DNA of 16,960 nt from Promethearchaeota archaeon (GCA_019057735.1 JAHLWV010000022.1:1-16960), one strand, 5' to 3'. Positions 6,552 to 14,775 are shown, numbered from the stretch's first letter. A program made the numbers and translations. Notes: generated by a model not told the origin, from the sequence alone.

Positions 6552-7931
6552 CTATAAATTTTTTGAAGCAAATTTTTCTCGTTTTTTCTTATGTAATTCC
6601 TCAAGTTCGATTTCGAGTTTCTCTAACTTTTCACCTTCTAATGGGTAGAAGTAGACAAAAATCAAACTTAACGCCACAAATATGTTGACGATGAAATAAA
6701 ACACAAATATAATTCCAAACATCGCCGTATCTGTTTGAACGGGAGAGTCTTGTACGTATCCGGTTAATATAAGTACAATAGTCACAATGATAGGACCAAG
6801 ACTCTCAGTTGGTTTAGTGAACAAGGCATTAATACCATAAAACATCCCTTCTCTCCTAGAACCATATTTTATTTCGTCTTCATCAATAGGTAGCGTTTGC
6901 ATTATAACTCCAAATACACTTGCTCCCCCAAAGAATGCCGAGAATGCAAGTCCTATCCACATCGCAGGAATTGAGATCGAAGGAATTAAAACCAAGAAGA
7001 AGAGAATAAATCCACCTAAGAATTGAATAGTAGTGAACCGAAGTAGTAGCTTTTTAAATCCATGTTTCTTTCTCAGTTTCATGCAAAGAATGCTTGAACT
7101 CCAACCAACTATTATTATGATTAAAAAGTATAATCCTACATTTTCAGGACCAATCAGTATCAAAAATAAAAAGACATACGAGAGCTGTATTGAACCAATG
7201 AGCGTCTTGAAAAAATTAAATCCAACAAACATCATGAAGGATTTAGATTTCACAGTTTGTTTTATTGCCGTCCATATAGGGGGACTTTTATCATGTTGGT
7301 GTTCTGGTCTTTCTTTAGAAAATTTAACGACTAAGATATAACACACATAACTAATAACCGCAACAACTATATTATACATTTGAAAAAATTGAAGGTTGTC
7401 AATCATCGTAGGAACAGTAATCACGAGAAAACTTGCGAATAAGCCTAGTATGCTCCCAAAGAAGTTAATTTTCGTTCGTTCGCCCAAGTCTGAAGTCATA
7501 TCTGGCAGTAAAGCCATCCAAGCCATAGTAACAATGTTTGATAGCGTATCAAAAACGCTGATACTTATTACAAAGTGGAGAAACATTACAAATTGTCCTA
7601 GAGGGGATGCGTTGTCAGTGCTCCATGGAAACCACATAAGAACAAATACAATTACTAGGAGTGGGCTAAAATATTTTATGTAAAATATCCGACGACTACC
7701 TCGTTTTTCCACATTGGTATTATCTTGCCACTGTCCAATAATTGGATCGTTCGTCATGTTGATAAACATGAAAATAACCATACCAATTATAAAATAAATC
7801 GGTAAAAGACCTAATGAATCGAAGAAAAATTTTATGTAACCTAAGCGAAAGACTCCAAGAATGATGGTCAGAGGAATCATTCCCATTGCATAACCCGTAA
7901 CTTGCTTTTTTGGTAATTTACTAATAGACAT
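6552..7931 (-). CDS. GPH-type (MFS) sugar:cation symporter
   Basis: This 459-residue polytopic membrane protein has about 12 predicted transmembrane helices and belongs to the glycoside-pentoside-hexuronide:cation symporter group of the major facilitator superfamily (MelB/LacS relatives). The signature NDPIIGQWQDNT at 61-72, followed by RGSRR at 77-81, is the GPH loop between helices 2 and 3. A matching R-REG...G...LFTKPTESLG segment lies in the second half. These carriers import glycosides with H+ or Na+ in the plasma membrane. The C-terminus carries a charged, helix-forming cytoplasmic tail (roughly the last 35 residues). The gene is divergent from the sulfatase/phosphorylase-like operon across 120-odd bases, which suggests that its substrate is an intact sulfated oligosaccharide. 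The start is the ATG right after the AT-rich divergent promoter region. Confidence 0.9.
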   Translation of the reverse strand: MSISKLPKKQVTGYAMGMIPLTIILGVFRLGYIKFFFDSLGLLPIYFIIGMVIFMFINMTNDPIIGQWQDNTNVEKRGSRRIFYIKYFSPLLVIVFVLMWFPWSTDNASPLGQFVMFLHFVISISVFDTLSNIVTMAWMALLPDMTSDLGERTKINFFGSILGLFASFLVITVPTMIDNLQFFQMYNIVVAVISYVCYILVVKFSKERPEHQHDKSPPIWTAIKQTVKSKSFMMFVGFNFFKTLIGSIQLSYVFLFLILIGPENVGLYFLIIIIVGWSSSILCMKLRKKHGFKKLLLRFTTIQFLGGFILFFLVLIPSISIPAMWIGLAFSAFFGGASVFGVIMQTLPIDEDEIKYGSRREGMFYGINALFTKPTESLGPIIVTIVLILTGYVQDSPVQTDTAMFGIIFVFYFIVNIFVALSLIFVYFYPLEGEKLEKLEIELEELHKKKREKFASKNL

Positions 7932-8059
7932 TATCTTTTATTCTAAAATCTTTATTAATTAATATTAATATATTCTTGAGTTAAGACTATAAAAAGATTT
8001 ATTTTGGCTTTAATTTTTAATCCTAGTAATCTTATTGAATAGAAATGTAAATTTTGAGT
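7932..8059. promoter_or_regulatory. Divergent promoter region with AT palindrome
   Basis: This spacer separates the transporter from the sulfatase gene. It holds two overlapping AT palindromes, ATTAATTAAT (7954-7963) and ATTAATATTAAT (7958-7969). The 11-mer AATATTAATAT (7961-7971) recurs as part of a 12-bp palindrome upstream of the UroD-family gene (13615-13626). It could be an operator for a shared regulator of the glycan locus. Such strings also arise by chance in AT-rich spacers, so this is tentative. Confidence 0.3.
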
Positions 8060-9643
8060 ATGATTAAAATTAGCCAGAAATTAAATTTTTTATTTATCTT
8101 TACAGACCAGCAACGTCGCGATCATTTAAGTTGTTACAATGACAAAATGGTATTAAAAACAACAAATATAGATGAAATTGCTAAAGAAGGCATCAGATTT
8201 ACGAATTTTTATTGTAATAATCCAATTTGCATGCCAAACAGAAGTACAATCTTCACTGGTCAATATCCTTCATCTCACGGAGTATCTACAAATGGAAGAA
8301 ATTTACCACAAGGCACAAGAACTTTTTTGGATGTGCTGTTAGAATCTGGAGAATATCACACAGCGAGTTTTGGTAAAATTCATTTGAATTATTTTGGAGC
8401 TTCTTCTGGAGAATTTAAATCCCCCACTGTAAGTCAAGAATTTGCTCATCCTAAGCAATATAGTGATTTAACTAACTATTCTCCTTATTTTGGATTGGAG
8501 GAAATTAAGCTTATATCCGGTCATGGAACTCTTTGTGGTCATCCTGATTACATGAATTGGGTAAAAAGAAAAATAGACGAAGATGATTCACTTAGAAAGC
8601 CCATGAGGATAAGATTATCAGATACTATTGGTAGGATGCAAGCCAAACTAAATTTATGCATTAACACTAAACAATCATTTATTGGGACACAAGTTATTAA
8701 ACATAGTGTGCCCGAGAAACTATATTCCACGACGTTTGTAAAAGAAAATACGATTGAATTTCTGGAAAGATTTGCCACGGGGCATTATGATAAGCCGAAT
8801 TTCTTTGCTTTTTGTTCTTTCCCTGACCCACACCATCCATTCTCACCACCGGGCAAATATTTTGATATGTATAAACCGGAAGATATTATCTTACCGTCCT
8901 CATTTAATGACAATCATGAAAATAGCTCAAAGTTAAATCAGGCTCATTACAACGAACTTCTACGATCAGAAGGTACTGAAAAGGACATATTCCCAACACC
9001 AAAAAATTTAACAGAAATGGAAGCTAAACGGATTTTAGCAGCATCCTATGGTACAGAAAAAATGATGGATGACGCAATTGGAGAAATAACAGAATCGTTA
9101 GAAAATCTCGGTCTTGCAGAGAATACCGTAATAATTTATACAACTGACCATGGTGATCTTGGTGGAGAACATCGATTCTTCTTCAAAGGACCTTTTCTAT
9201 ATCAAGGTTTAATTAAAATCCCTCTTATTATAAAAGTGCCAGGAGGAATTAAAAACAAGGTTTGTGATTCATTGACTAGTTCAATCGATCTTCCTGAAAC
9301 AATTTTAGAATTAGCAGGATTCCCGATTCCCGATTCAATGCAGGGAAAAAGCATAGAACCATTACTCAAGGATCCCCAACAAGAGATTAATGTGGATGTT
9401 ATGATTGAAATGGATGATGACCATAACAATCAAAAAATACGAACACTAATATCAGATCAATGGAGACTTTCTGTATTTAGAGAACATGGAGAATTATTTA
9501 ATCTCAAAAAAGATCCTAATGAGATGAATAATTTATGGGATGATAATACGTATTTGGGAGTCAAAACAGAACTTCTTTTAAGATTAACTAAAAGAGAAAT
9601 ATCAAAGGAAAAAAATCCCGTCAATCGAGATTGTGGATTTTGA
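8060..9643 (+). CDS. Sulfatase (alkaline-phosphatase superfamily), cytoplasmic
   Basis: This protein of about 527 residues is a type I sulfatase that hydrolyses sulfate esters. It shows the N-terminal metal-ligand region FIFTDQQRRDHL (family: TDDQR.D.L), the maturation motif CMPNRSTIFTGQ at residues 57-68 where a Cys is converted to formylglycine, TTDHGDLGGEH with the second metal-ligand pair, the downstream FFKGPFLYQG lysine region, and the C-terminal DLPETILELAG segment. The motif reads CxPNR instead of CxPSR. There is no signal peptide, because the first beta strand begins almost at residue 10, so the enzyme should be cytoplasmic. No formylglycine-generating enzyme or anSME-like maturase is recognisable in the window. 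I chose ATG 8060 over an in-frame TTG at 8054. The phosphorylase-like gene follows 41 bp downstream. Substrate is unknown, but a sulfated glycan is likely from context. Confidence 0.9.
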   Translation: MIKISQKLNFLFIFTDQQRRDHLSCYNDKMVLKTTNIDEIAKEGIRFTNFYCNNPICMPNRSTIFTGQYPSSHGVSTNGRNLPQGTRTFLDVLLESGEYHTASFGKIHLNYFGASSGEFKSPTVSQEFAHPKQYSDLTNYSPYFGLEEIKLISGHGTLCGHPDYMNWVKRKIDEDDSLRKPMRIRLSDTIGRMQAKLNLCINTKQSFIGTQVIKHSVPEKLYSTTFVKENTIEFLERFATGHYDKPNFFAFCSFPDPHHPFSPPGKYFDMYKPEDIILPSSFNDNHENSSKLNQAHYNELLRSEGTEKDIFPTPKNLTEMEAKRILAASYGTEKMMDDAIGEITESLENLGLAENTVIIYTTDHGDLGGEHRFFFKGPFLYQGLIKIPLIIKVPGGIKNKVCDSLTSSIDLPETILELAGFPIPDSMQGKSIEPLLKDPQQEINVDVMIEMDDDHNNQKIRTLISDQWRLSVFREHGELFNLKKDPNEMNNLWDDNTYLGVKTELLLRLTKREISKEKNPVNRDCGF

Positions 9644-9650
9644 TTTTTTT

Positions 9651-9671
9651 ATTAATAATTAATGATTAATG
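9651..9671 (+). repeat. Three tandem 7-bp repeats between sulfatase and GH94-like genes
   Basis: ATTAATA, ATTAATG and ATTAATG follow one another without spacing, in the 41-bp gap before the GH94-like gene. This may reflect chance in low-complexity DNA, or a small regulatory or slippage-prone site. Confidence 0.4.
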
Positions 9672-9684
9672 GCTAAAAATAGAG

Positions 9685-12369
9685 ATGATAAAAGAAATGT
9701 CAAAAAAAGCATTTGGTTCTGGTTATTTTGGTGAATGGATTGAAGACAATTTTGGATTGCCCGCATATCGTTACACATGCGATCAAATAAGCGATCCAAA
9801 AGCAATCACTCCAATGAATGATAAGTGGCGTTCAAAGACAGAACACCTTCACCAAGTTGGAAACGATAGGCTGGTTGCTGTAGCTTCGAATTATGGACAC
9901 ATCCAGGTAAGACAAGACGAGGGAAGTCCAAAATATTTAAATGAGTTTAATCCCGAACAAGGACAGTATGCTGGAGGTTTTGGGTATCTAACAGATAACG
10001 ACGATCACTTAAGCACATTTTATTCTGGAAATGCGGATTCATTCGAACGAATTTTTGGAATTGGATATTTTCAAAAAAAAGTGATTGGAAAAGGATATTT
10101 AGTGAATCAAATTATTTTCGCACCTTTTGGGGACGATCCTGTCATAATTTCTCAAGTTAAAATTACCAATAATAGAAAAAAAAGAGCAGACTTACGTTGG
10201 ATCGAATATTGGGGGTGTTATATGTATCAATTTTCTGCTGCTGCTTTTGCAGGAATCCTTTCGAAAACATCCGATAAACACCCAAGAGATATCAGGCATA
10301 AATCCAGCGATAAAGTCAAACATGAATTTGTGTCCATTGAGAATGGCACTGGTATTCAAGATAAAAGATATTTCGAAGACAGCAAAACAATATATGATCC
10401 TAACAACCTTAAACCTAGTTTTGACGACAAATTTCCTCCTAAAACATTTTTGGTCTCCTTAGACTCTGAAGCCAATGGAATGCAAACGAATAGCAAAGAT
10501 TTTTTTGGTTCAGGTGGTGTTGAATCTCCTGACGGCTTGAAAAACAATCTAAATAATAGCATTAATTCAACAGGAGTAGAAAGTTCTATGCTCTTAGAAA
10601 GGAAAGTAAGCTTAGATCCTGGTGAAAGTTGCACTTTATCTTTTTTATATGGTTATCTCCCCGATAATTTCGAACTAGAAACATTACTTAAAAAATACAA
10701 GACTAACACATCCACAAAGTTTAAAGAATCTTGTGAGCAGTGGAAAGCTAATAGAATACAACTACAAATCGATGACGAGGCTTGGGTAAATCGCGAGCTT
10801 TTCTGGCATTATTACTACTTGCGAAGTGCTATGACTTACGATAGTTTTTTCAAAGAACATATCCTCTCACAAGGTCATGTTTATCAATATATAATTGGAT
10901 TTCAAGGAGCTGCTCGAGATCCTTTACAACATGCGCTACCGTTTGTATACAACGATCCAGATATTGTCAAGGACGTAATTAGATATACTCTGAAAACAGT
11001 TCGTAAGAGCGGTGAAATACCTTACGGTATCACTGGTAGCGGACAAATTTTACCCGTTCCTTTCAAACCGAGTGATCAAGAAATGTGGTTGTTATGGCTG
11101 GCAAGCGAATATATTCTTGGTACGCGTGATACAGATTTCCTTTCCGAGAAAATTTCGAGATATCCCGTTTATGGATCTCGAGTTGAGATCGTAGCGGTCG
11201 AAGAAATATTGAAAAGATGTTATCGTCACCTAGTAAAAAAAACGGGGATAGGACGCCATGGACTTCAACGGATCTCGAATGGAGATTGGAACGATGGTGT
11301 TGTAATTGGAAACATTCCACCTGAGAAACATAAAGAAATTCAAAAAGAAGGAGAAAGCGTTTTAAACGCCGCGATGGCTATTTTTTCACTTAAAATTTAC
11401 TCTGAAATGTTAAGATTTGTAAACGAATCTGAATTCGCTAAAGAAGTTCTGAAGTATTCTGATTCTCAAAGAGAAGCAGTTAGAGCTCAATGGATTGGAA
11501 AATGGTTTAGACGTGCTTGGTTAACAGAAGAGTTAGGTTGGGTAGGTGAGGACCGGATGTGGTTAGAACCTCAACCATGGGCTATTATTGGGAATGCTCT
11601 CGAGGATAGGGAAAAGAAGATTCTAGTACAATCAATTAATGAATTAGTACGAAAACCTTCAAAAATTGGTGCGAGGCTCCATAGCAAAGGAATTGAGAGT
11701 ATACGGAATATCGGACAGGGCGTAAATGCTGGAATATGGCCATCGATAAATGGAACTTTAATCTGGGCTCTTTCTTTAGTTGATAGACAAATGGGCTGGG
11801 ACGAATGGAAAAAAAATACGCTTGCTTATCATGCTGAAAATTTTCCGGATGTTTGGTACGGTATTTGGAGCGGACCGGATACGTATAACTCGGATCTATC
11901 TAAATACCCTGGACAAACCGTTTTTAATGAGTCTTTAATCACTGGCGAGCAAGAAGATGGAGATGAAGAGGAATTTTTGGGACATTTTGGAGCTGTTTGG
12001 ACTGACTTTCCCGTATTCAACTTACACCCTCATGCGTGGCCATTATACGATGTAACTCGCTTAGTTGGAATAAATTTTACTCTTGAAGGAGTAGAATTAA
12101 GACCTACTCTCCTTCAAGATAACTATAAGTTTAGTTCTTCTCTAATCGGAATAGAAAAAACCAAAAATGGATACTCTGGATGGTATAATCCCGTGAAAGA
12201 AGATATATGGAAAATTTCATTAGAACTAAGTAATAGGGAACTCGAAAAAATCGATTTTGTTCTAATAAATGGAAACGAAAAGGAGTTTACAATTAAAGAT
12301 AATCATGTATTTTTAAATGGTGAGAGTAAGCTTAATAAACCTTTATTATGGGAAATCAAATTTAAATAA
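9685..12369 (+). CDS. GH94/GH36-type glycoside phosphorylase-like enzyme
   Basis: This 894-residue protein resembles glycoside phosphorylases and hydrolases with an (alpha/alpha)6 barrel, such as cellobiose or chitobiose phosphorylases (GH94) and their relatives. Residues about 1-330 form the N-terminal beta-sandwich domain (FGEWI at 15-19, GYLTD at 100-104). Residues about 360-780 form the barrel, with GFQGAARDPLQHALPF (405-420) and the catalytic-type motif NGDWNDG (532-538), equivalent to the DWND general-acid region of cellobiose phosphorylase. A typical C-terminal run of WSGPDTYNS, then HAWPLYDV, follows. GH94 enzymes use phosphate to cleave beta-glycosides to a sugar 1-phosphate plus a shorter acceptor. 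Whether this one uses phosphate or water cannot be read from the sequence. There is no signal peptide, so it is cytoplasmic. It is probably co-transcribed with the upstream sulfatase and converges on the UroD-like gene with a 16-bp gap. Confidence 0.8.
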   Translation: MIKEMSKKAFGSGYFGEWIEDNFGLPAYRYTCDQISDPKAITPMNDKWRSKTEHLHQVGNDRLVAVASNYGHIQVRQDEGSPKYLNEFNPEQGQYAGGFGYLTDNDDHLSTFYSGNADSFERIFGIGYFQKKVIGKGYLVNQIIFAPFGDDPVIISQVKITNNRKKRADLRWIEYWGCYMYQFSAAAFAGILSKTSDKHPRDIRHKSSDKVKHEFVSIENGTGIQDKRYFEDSKTIYDPNNLKPSFDDKFPPKTFLVSLDSEANGMQTNSKDFFGSGGVESPDGLKNNLNNSINSTGVESSMLLERKVSLDPGESCTLSFLYGYLPDNFELETLLKKYKTNTSTKFKESCEQWKANRIQLQIDDEAWVNRELFWHYYYLRSAMTYDSFFKEHILSQGHVYQYIIGFQGAARDPLQHALPFVYNDPDIVKDVIRYTLKTVRKSGEIPYGITGSGQILPVPFKPSDQEMWLLWLASEYILGTRDTDFLSEKISRYPVYGSRVEIVAVEEILKRCYRHLVKKTGIGRHGLQRISNGDWNDGVVIGNIPPEKHKEIQKEGESVLNAAMAIFSLKIYSEMLRFVNESEFAKEVLKYSDSQREAVRAQWIGKWFRRAWLTEELGWVGEDRMWLEPQPWAIIGNALEDREKKILVQSINELVRKPSKIGARLHSKGIESIRNIGQGVNAGIWPSINGTLIWALSLVDRQMGWDEWKKNTLAYHAENFPDVWYGIWSGPDTYNSDLSKYPGQTVFNESLITGEQEDGDEEEFLGHFGAVWTDFPVFNLHPHAWPLYDVTRLVGINFTLEGVELRPTLLQDNYKFSSSLIGIEKTKNGYSGWYNPVKEDIWKISLELSNRELEKIDFVLINGNEKEFTIKDNHVFLNGESKLNKPLLWEIKFK

Positions 12370-12385
12370 AAATTAAGAATCTCTT

Positions 12386-13573
12386 TTAATTTTTGTTAGA
12401 ATCTAAAGAAGGTAAAGGAGGAACTTCAGAATCTTTCCAAAAATCAGTTACCGGATGATTCCACCAATATACAGGAATTTCCGAATACACACCATATTTT
12501 TTCAAGCCTTTCTTAAATGCTCTGATGTTAGCTCGCTTAGTTCTAATATCTTTTGGTTGAGGATAAAGATAAGCACCGAATCCTCCATTTTTAGTTCCGA
12601 GGTTCCTAACCATGTGCCACACTTCCCTTTCGACTTCTTCTGGAGTTCCTAAAGTATATATCGATTGAATATTAACGCAACCCCAAAACATAATTTTCCC
12701 ACGATAGGGTCTTAAATCCACATAACCACTCATTCTAGGACTATCGAGTTCTATAGCATCCAAACCCCATTCAATCAAAACAGGAAGTAAGCGATCTATT
12801 TTTCCACAGCAGTGCAAATGAACATCTAATCCAAGTTTATGAGCTTCATCAATAATGTATTTATAGGAAGACTCATAGTGCTTTTTAAATGTTTTGGGAC
12901 TAAAGAATGGACCTTGTTGTTCTCCTAAATCATCAACTAGCCAGATACCGTGAACATTAATCCCGTTTTTTAGAGCGTTTTTCATTAAATTTACGTGGAA
13001 TTCTGCAACAAATTCTAATGCCCTCCCTAACTCTTGAGGATGTTTGGCGTGATCCACTAAATAGTTACTAAAACCCCTCATTGCAGAAACCACGTGAGAA
13101 GGTCCTTGTGTTGGAAACAATAGTAAATTATAAAGGTCATTTCCAGCACTATTTTGCATGCTATGCGCTAAAGAAAACCTTGTTTTATCATCTGCATCAG
13201 GATTGTATTTCTTAATGTAGCTGTCATAATCATCCCAATCTACCAGGGACGCCCGACCTGGATGACCCATGTCTGTGTCATTACCTTTCATATTCCAAAT
13301 GTTTCCCCACTCGTCAATTTCTTCGTGAGGAATGCTTCTCCAATTGTTTCCTTCGTATAATGGGTTATCTTGAGCCCACGGCGGTTTATCCCATTTATAA
13401 CTTCCTCTTATATGAGGGAATAATCCTTCTTCTTCGTTATTCCAACCAGGTTTCCAATTCTTAGAAGGAGTTATAACTATCGGATAGGCATCTCCTGCCG
13501 CTAAGTTAAATACTGGCACTTTATCTGGATTCATAAATCTCAGAGCTGCTTTCACACGTTCTTTCGAGTTCAT
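12386..13573 (-). CDS. Uroporphyrinogen decarboxylase (URO-D) family protein
   Basis: This 395-residue cytoplasmic protein belongs to the URO-D superfamily, which includes haem-pathway decarboxylases and the corrinoid-dependent methyltransferases MtaA and CmuA. The N-terminus SKERVKAALRF..PDKVPVF is typical. VDDLGEQQGPFFSPKTF at 213-229 matches the (DDlg.q..liSP) segment of the methyltransferase-like branch. HLHCCG (252-257) resembles the H.CG zinc-binding region, with an extra adjacent Cys, and WGCVN follows at 297-301. No haem or corrinoid biosynthesis genes are nearby, so true uroporphyrinogen decarboxylation is unlikely, and methyl transfer or a glycan-related role is more plausible. The gene converges on the GH94-like gene, with a 12-bp palindrome about 45 bp upstream of its start. 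The ATG 13573 gives a full-length family member. Confidence 0.8.
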   Translation of the reverse strand: MNSKERVKAALRFMNPDKVPVFNLAAGDAYPIVITPSKNWKPGWNNEEEGLFPHIRGSYKWDKPPWAQDNPLYEGNNWRSIPHEEIDEWGNIWNMKGNDTDMGHPGRASLVDWDDYDSYIKKYNPDADDKTRFSLAHSMQNSAGNDLYNLLLFPTQGPSHVVSAMRGFSNYLVDHAKHPQELGRALEFVAEFHVNLMKNALKNGINVHGIWLVDDLGEQQGPFFSPKTFKKHYESSYKYIIDEAHKLGLDVHLHCCGKIDRLLPVLIEWGLDAIELDSPRMSGYVDLRPYRGKIMFWGCVNIQSIYTLGTPEEVEREVWHMVRNLGTKNGGFGAYLYPQPKDIRTKRANIRAFKKGLKKYGVYSEIPVYWWNHPVTDFWKDSEVPPLPSLDSNKN

Positions 13574-13614
13574 GATTTAATCTTTTTCGTAAAATTAAAT
13601 TAATAGAAATAGTC

Positions 13615-13626
13615 AATATTAATATT
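13615..13626. promoter_or_regulatory. 12-bp AT palindrome upstream of URO-D family gene
   Basis: AATATTAATATT is a perfect palindrome lying about 45 bp upstream of the URO-D-family start. Eleven of its bases recur in the transporter/sulfatase promoter region at 7961-7971. It may be an operator of a shared regulator, but chance occurrence is likely enough in this DNA to keep confidence low. Confidence 0.25.
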
Positions 13627-13673
13627 AAAATATAGGAAGAAAAGTGTTTTAAGCAACAAAAATTAGATGTTTT

Positions 13674-13802
13674 TCATAAAGTAGTATCTTCCCTCGGTTC
13701 TTCAGTAAATTCTTGAGGGTCATTTTTGTCGATTATTTTCGATTTTACACATTCTTCGCAATATGTTAACCAAATATCTCTTTCAGAGTTTTTACTATCC
13801 AT
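13674..13802 (-). CDS. Small CxxC protein (42 aa), hypothetical
   Basis: The minus strand encodes 42 residues beginning MDSKNSERDIWLTYCEEC and ending EPREDTTL at TGA. The peptide has one CEEC pair (C15, C18), an acidic C-terminal half, and no membrane segment. A lone CxxC could bind zinc as a half-site in a dimer or act as a redox pair. The acid-rich composition with few long hydrophobic runs fits a soluble protein. It lies in a 450-bp spacer and shows no clear Shine-Dalgarno. The coding status is unproved, although the composition looks protein-like, unlike the out-of-frame ORFs around it. Confidence 0.45.
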   Translation of the reverse strand: MDSKNSERDIWLTYCEECVKSKIIDKNDPQEFTEEPREDTTL

Positions 13803-13941
13803 GTTCAGCTCAACAAGTTAAGTGTTAAAACTCATGATAAGAACATTATTAATTCGTTTTAAAGTTTATTAAATTCAATCGTTTTCTACAAGAGCGTAGA
13901 ACAATTTACTAAACCGATAAAAATTTTTTTTCGGAGGAAGG

Positions 13942-13986
13942 GTGATTAAAGCTAAAATTAAACTTCAATTTTTAGGTACTGAATAA
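13942..13986 (+). CDS. Possible 14-residue peptide behind strong Shine-Dalgarno
   Basis: GGAGG at 13933-13937 lies 4 nt before a GTG (13942), the best Shine-Dalgarno sequence I see in the window. The frame reads V-IKAKIKLQFLGTE and stops at TAA (13984-13986). The short sequence resembles the start of a beta-strand protein such as a ThiS/MoaD-like fold, so it may be the remnant 5' end of a decayed gene or a leader peptide. Nothing in frame continues after the stop, so a functional protein is doubtful. Confidence 0.25.
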   Translation: MIKAKIKLQFLGTE

Positions 13987-14023
13987 TGTTCCATAATTTT
14001 TAGCAGTCATTGATTCTTCTAAT

Positions 14024-14602
14024 TCAGAATAACTTCCATTGAACATAATCGCTGTCATATTCCTCGAAACCTAATCCCTTTATAAAGTTAAAAGAGATTT
14101 TATTTTCTTTATATACTTTACAGCGCAGTTCTGCAACGCTATTCTTCTTGAAATAGCCCCAAACGGCCATACCTAAAATTGTACCCAATCCTTTTCTCTG
14201 GAGTTCGGGAATAATTCCCATCCCAGCAATAACACCTATCTTTTTTTCTTCACCGGTAAAGTAAATTAGAGCAAAACCACTATCTTCTCCTTTAACTTTA
14301 GCTATCAGAAAAATAATGGTAGGATCATTTAATAAGTTAGATATTGATTCTTTTTTTAACGGGCGATAAGGCATAGGTGTTGAATGCCATGCAAGATCGT
14401 GCAGATGTATAAGTGAACCTATATCCTCTTCTGAAGCTTCCCGAACATCCGCATGAAGGATATTATGATCTATTTTTCCTTTAAGACTCATCTCAAACTC
14501 GGGTGTAATCGATTTTACATTGAGTCTCATTTGAATAAAGTTCGGATCTCTTTCTACCAATCCGGAAAATGTTCGACTAAAGAATTTTTTAATCCTTTGC
14601 AT
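14024..14602 (-). CDS. GNAT-family N-acetyltransferase
   Basis: This 192-residue soluble protein is a single-domain GNAT acetyltransferase. The acetyl-CoA pyrophosphate loop is QRKGLG (135-140), preceded by GVIAGMGIIPEL (motif A strand) and followed by the helix TILGMAVWGYF. ELRCKVYKENKISFNFIKGLGFEEY (158-182) is the usual motif B ending with NxxxxxFYxKLGF-like spacing. The N-terminal 50 residues are basic and poorly conserved and may be an extension, but no alternative start is clearly better. The substrate is not identifiable. It is divergent from the radical SAM gene and may be regulated from the same 170-bp spacer. Confidence 0.88.
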   Translation of the reverse strand: MQRIKKFFSRTFSGLVERDPNFIQMRLNVKSITPEFEMSLKGKIDHNILHADVREASEEDIGSLIHLHDLAWHSTPMPYRPLKKESISNLLNDPTIIFLIAKVKGEDSGFALIYFTGEEKKIGVIAGMGIIPELQRKGLGTILGMAVWGYFKKNSVAELRCKVYKENKISFNFIKGLGFEEYDSDYVQWKLF

Positions 14603-14743
14603 AATATCTAAACCACTATAAATAATCTCAATCCATGGTACCTAATCCATTAAAAATAATAAAAGTTAACTTCCTTTTTTTTTGAGCCTTGAAACACGAA
14701 TAGAGCTGAAAAAAATATCGAAACTAGCTTTCTTAAATAAAAC

Positions 14744-14750
14744 TTATATA
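14744..14750 (+). promoter_or_regulatory. TATA box of radical SAM gene
   Basis: TTATATA lies in CTTATATATTC, its centre 29 nt upstream of the ATG at 14776. An archaeal TATA box sits about 26 nt before the start of transcription, so the message should begin within a few bases of the ATG and be leaderless. This agrees with the absence of a Shine-Dalgarno there. Confidence 0.55.
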
Positions 14751-14775
14751 TTCATGACGAAAAATATATTAAATA

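Larger units (their letters stand above)
13574..14023. other. 450-bp spacer with two small ORFs and an AT palindrome
   Basis: This stretch separates the UroD-family and GNAT genes, both on the minus strand. It holds the palindrome AATATTAATATT (13615-13626), a 42-codon ORF on the minus strand (13674-13802) and a 14-codon ORF behind a strong Shine-Dalgarno sequence on the plus strand (13942-13986). The rest (13803-13930) is AT-rich and shows no tRNA, repeat or further ORF. Confidence 0.6.
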
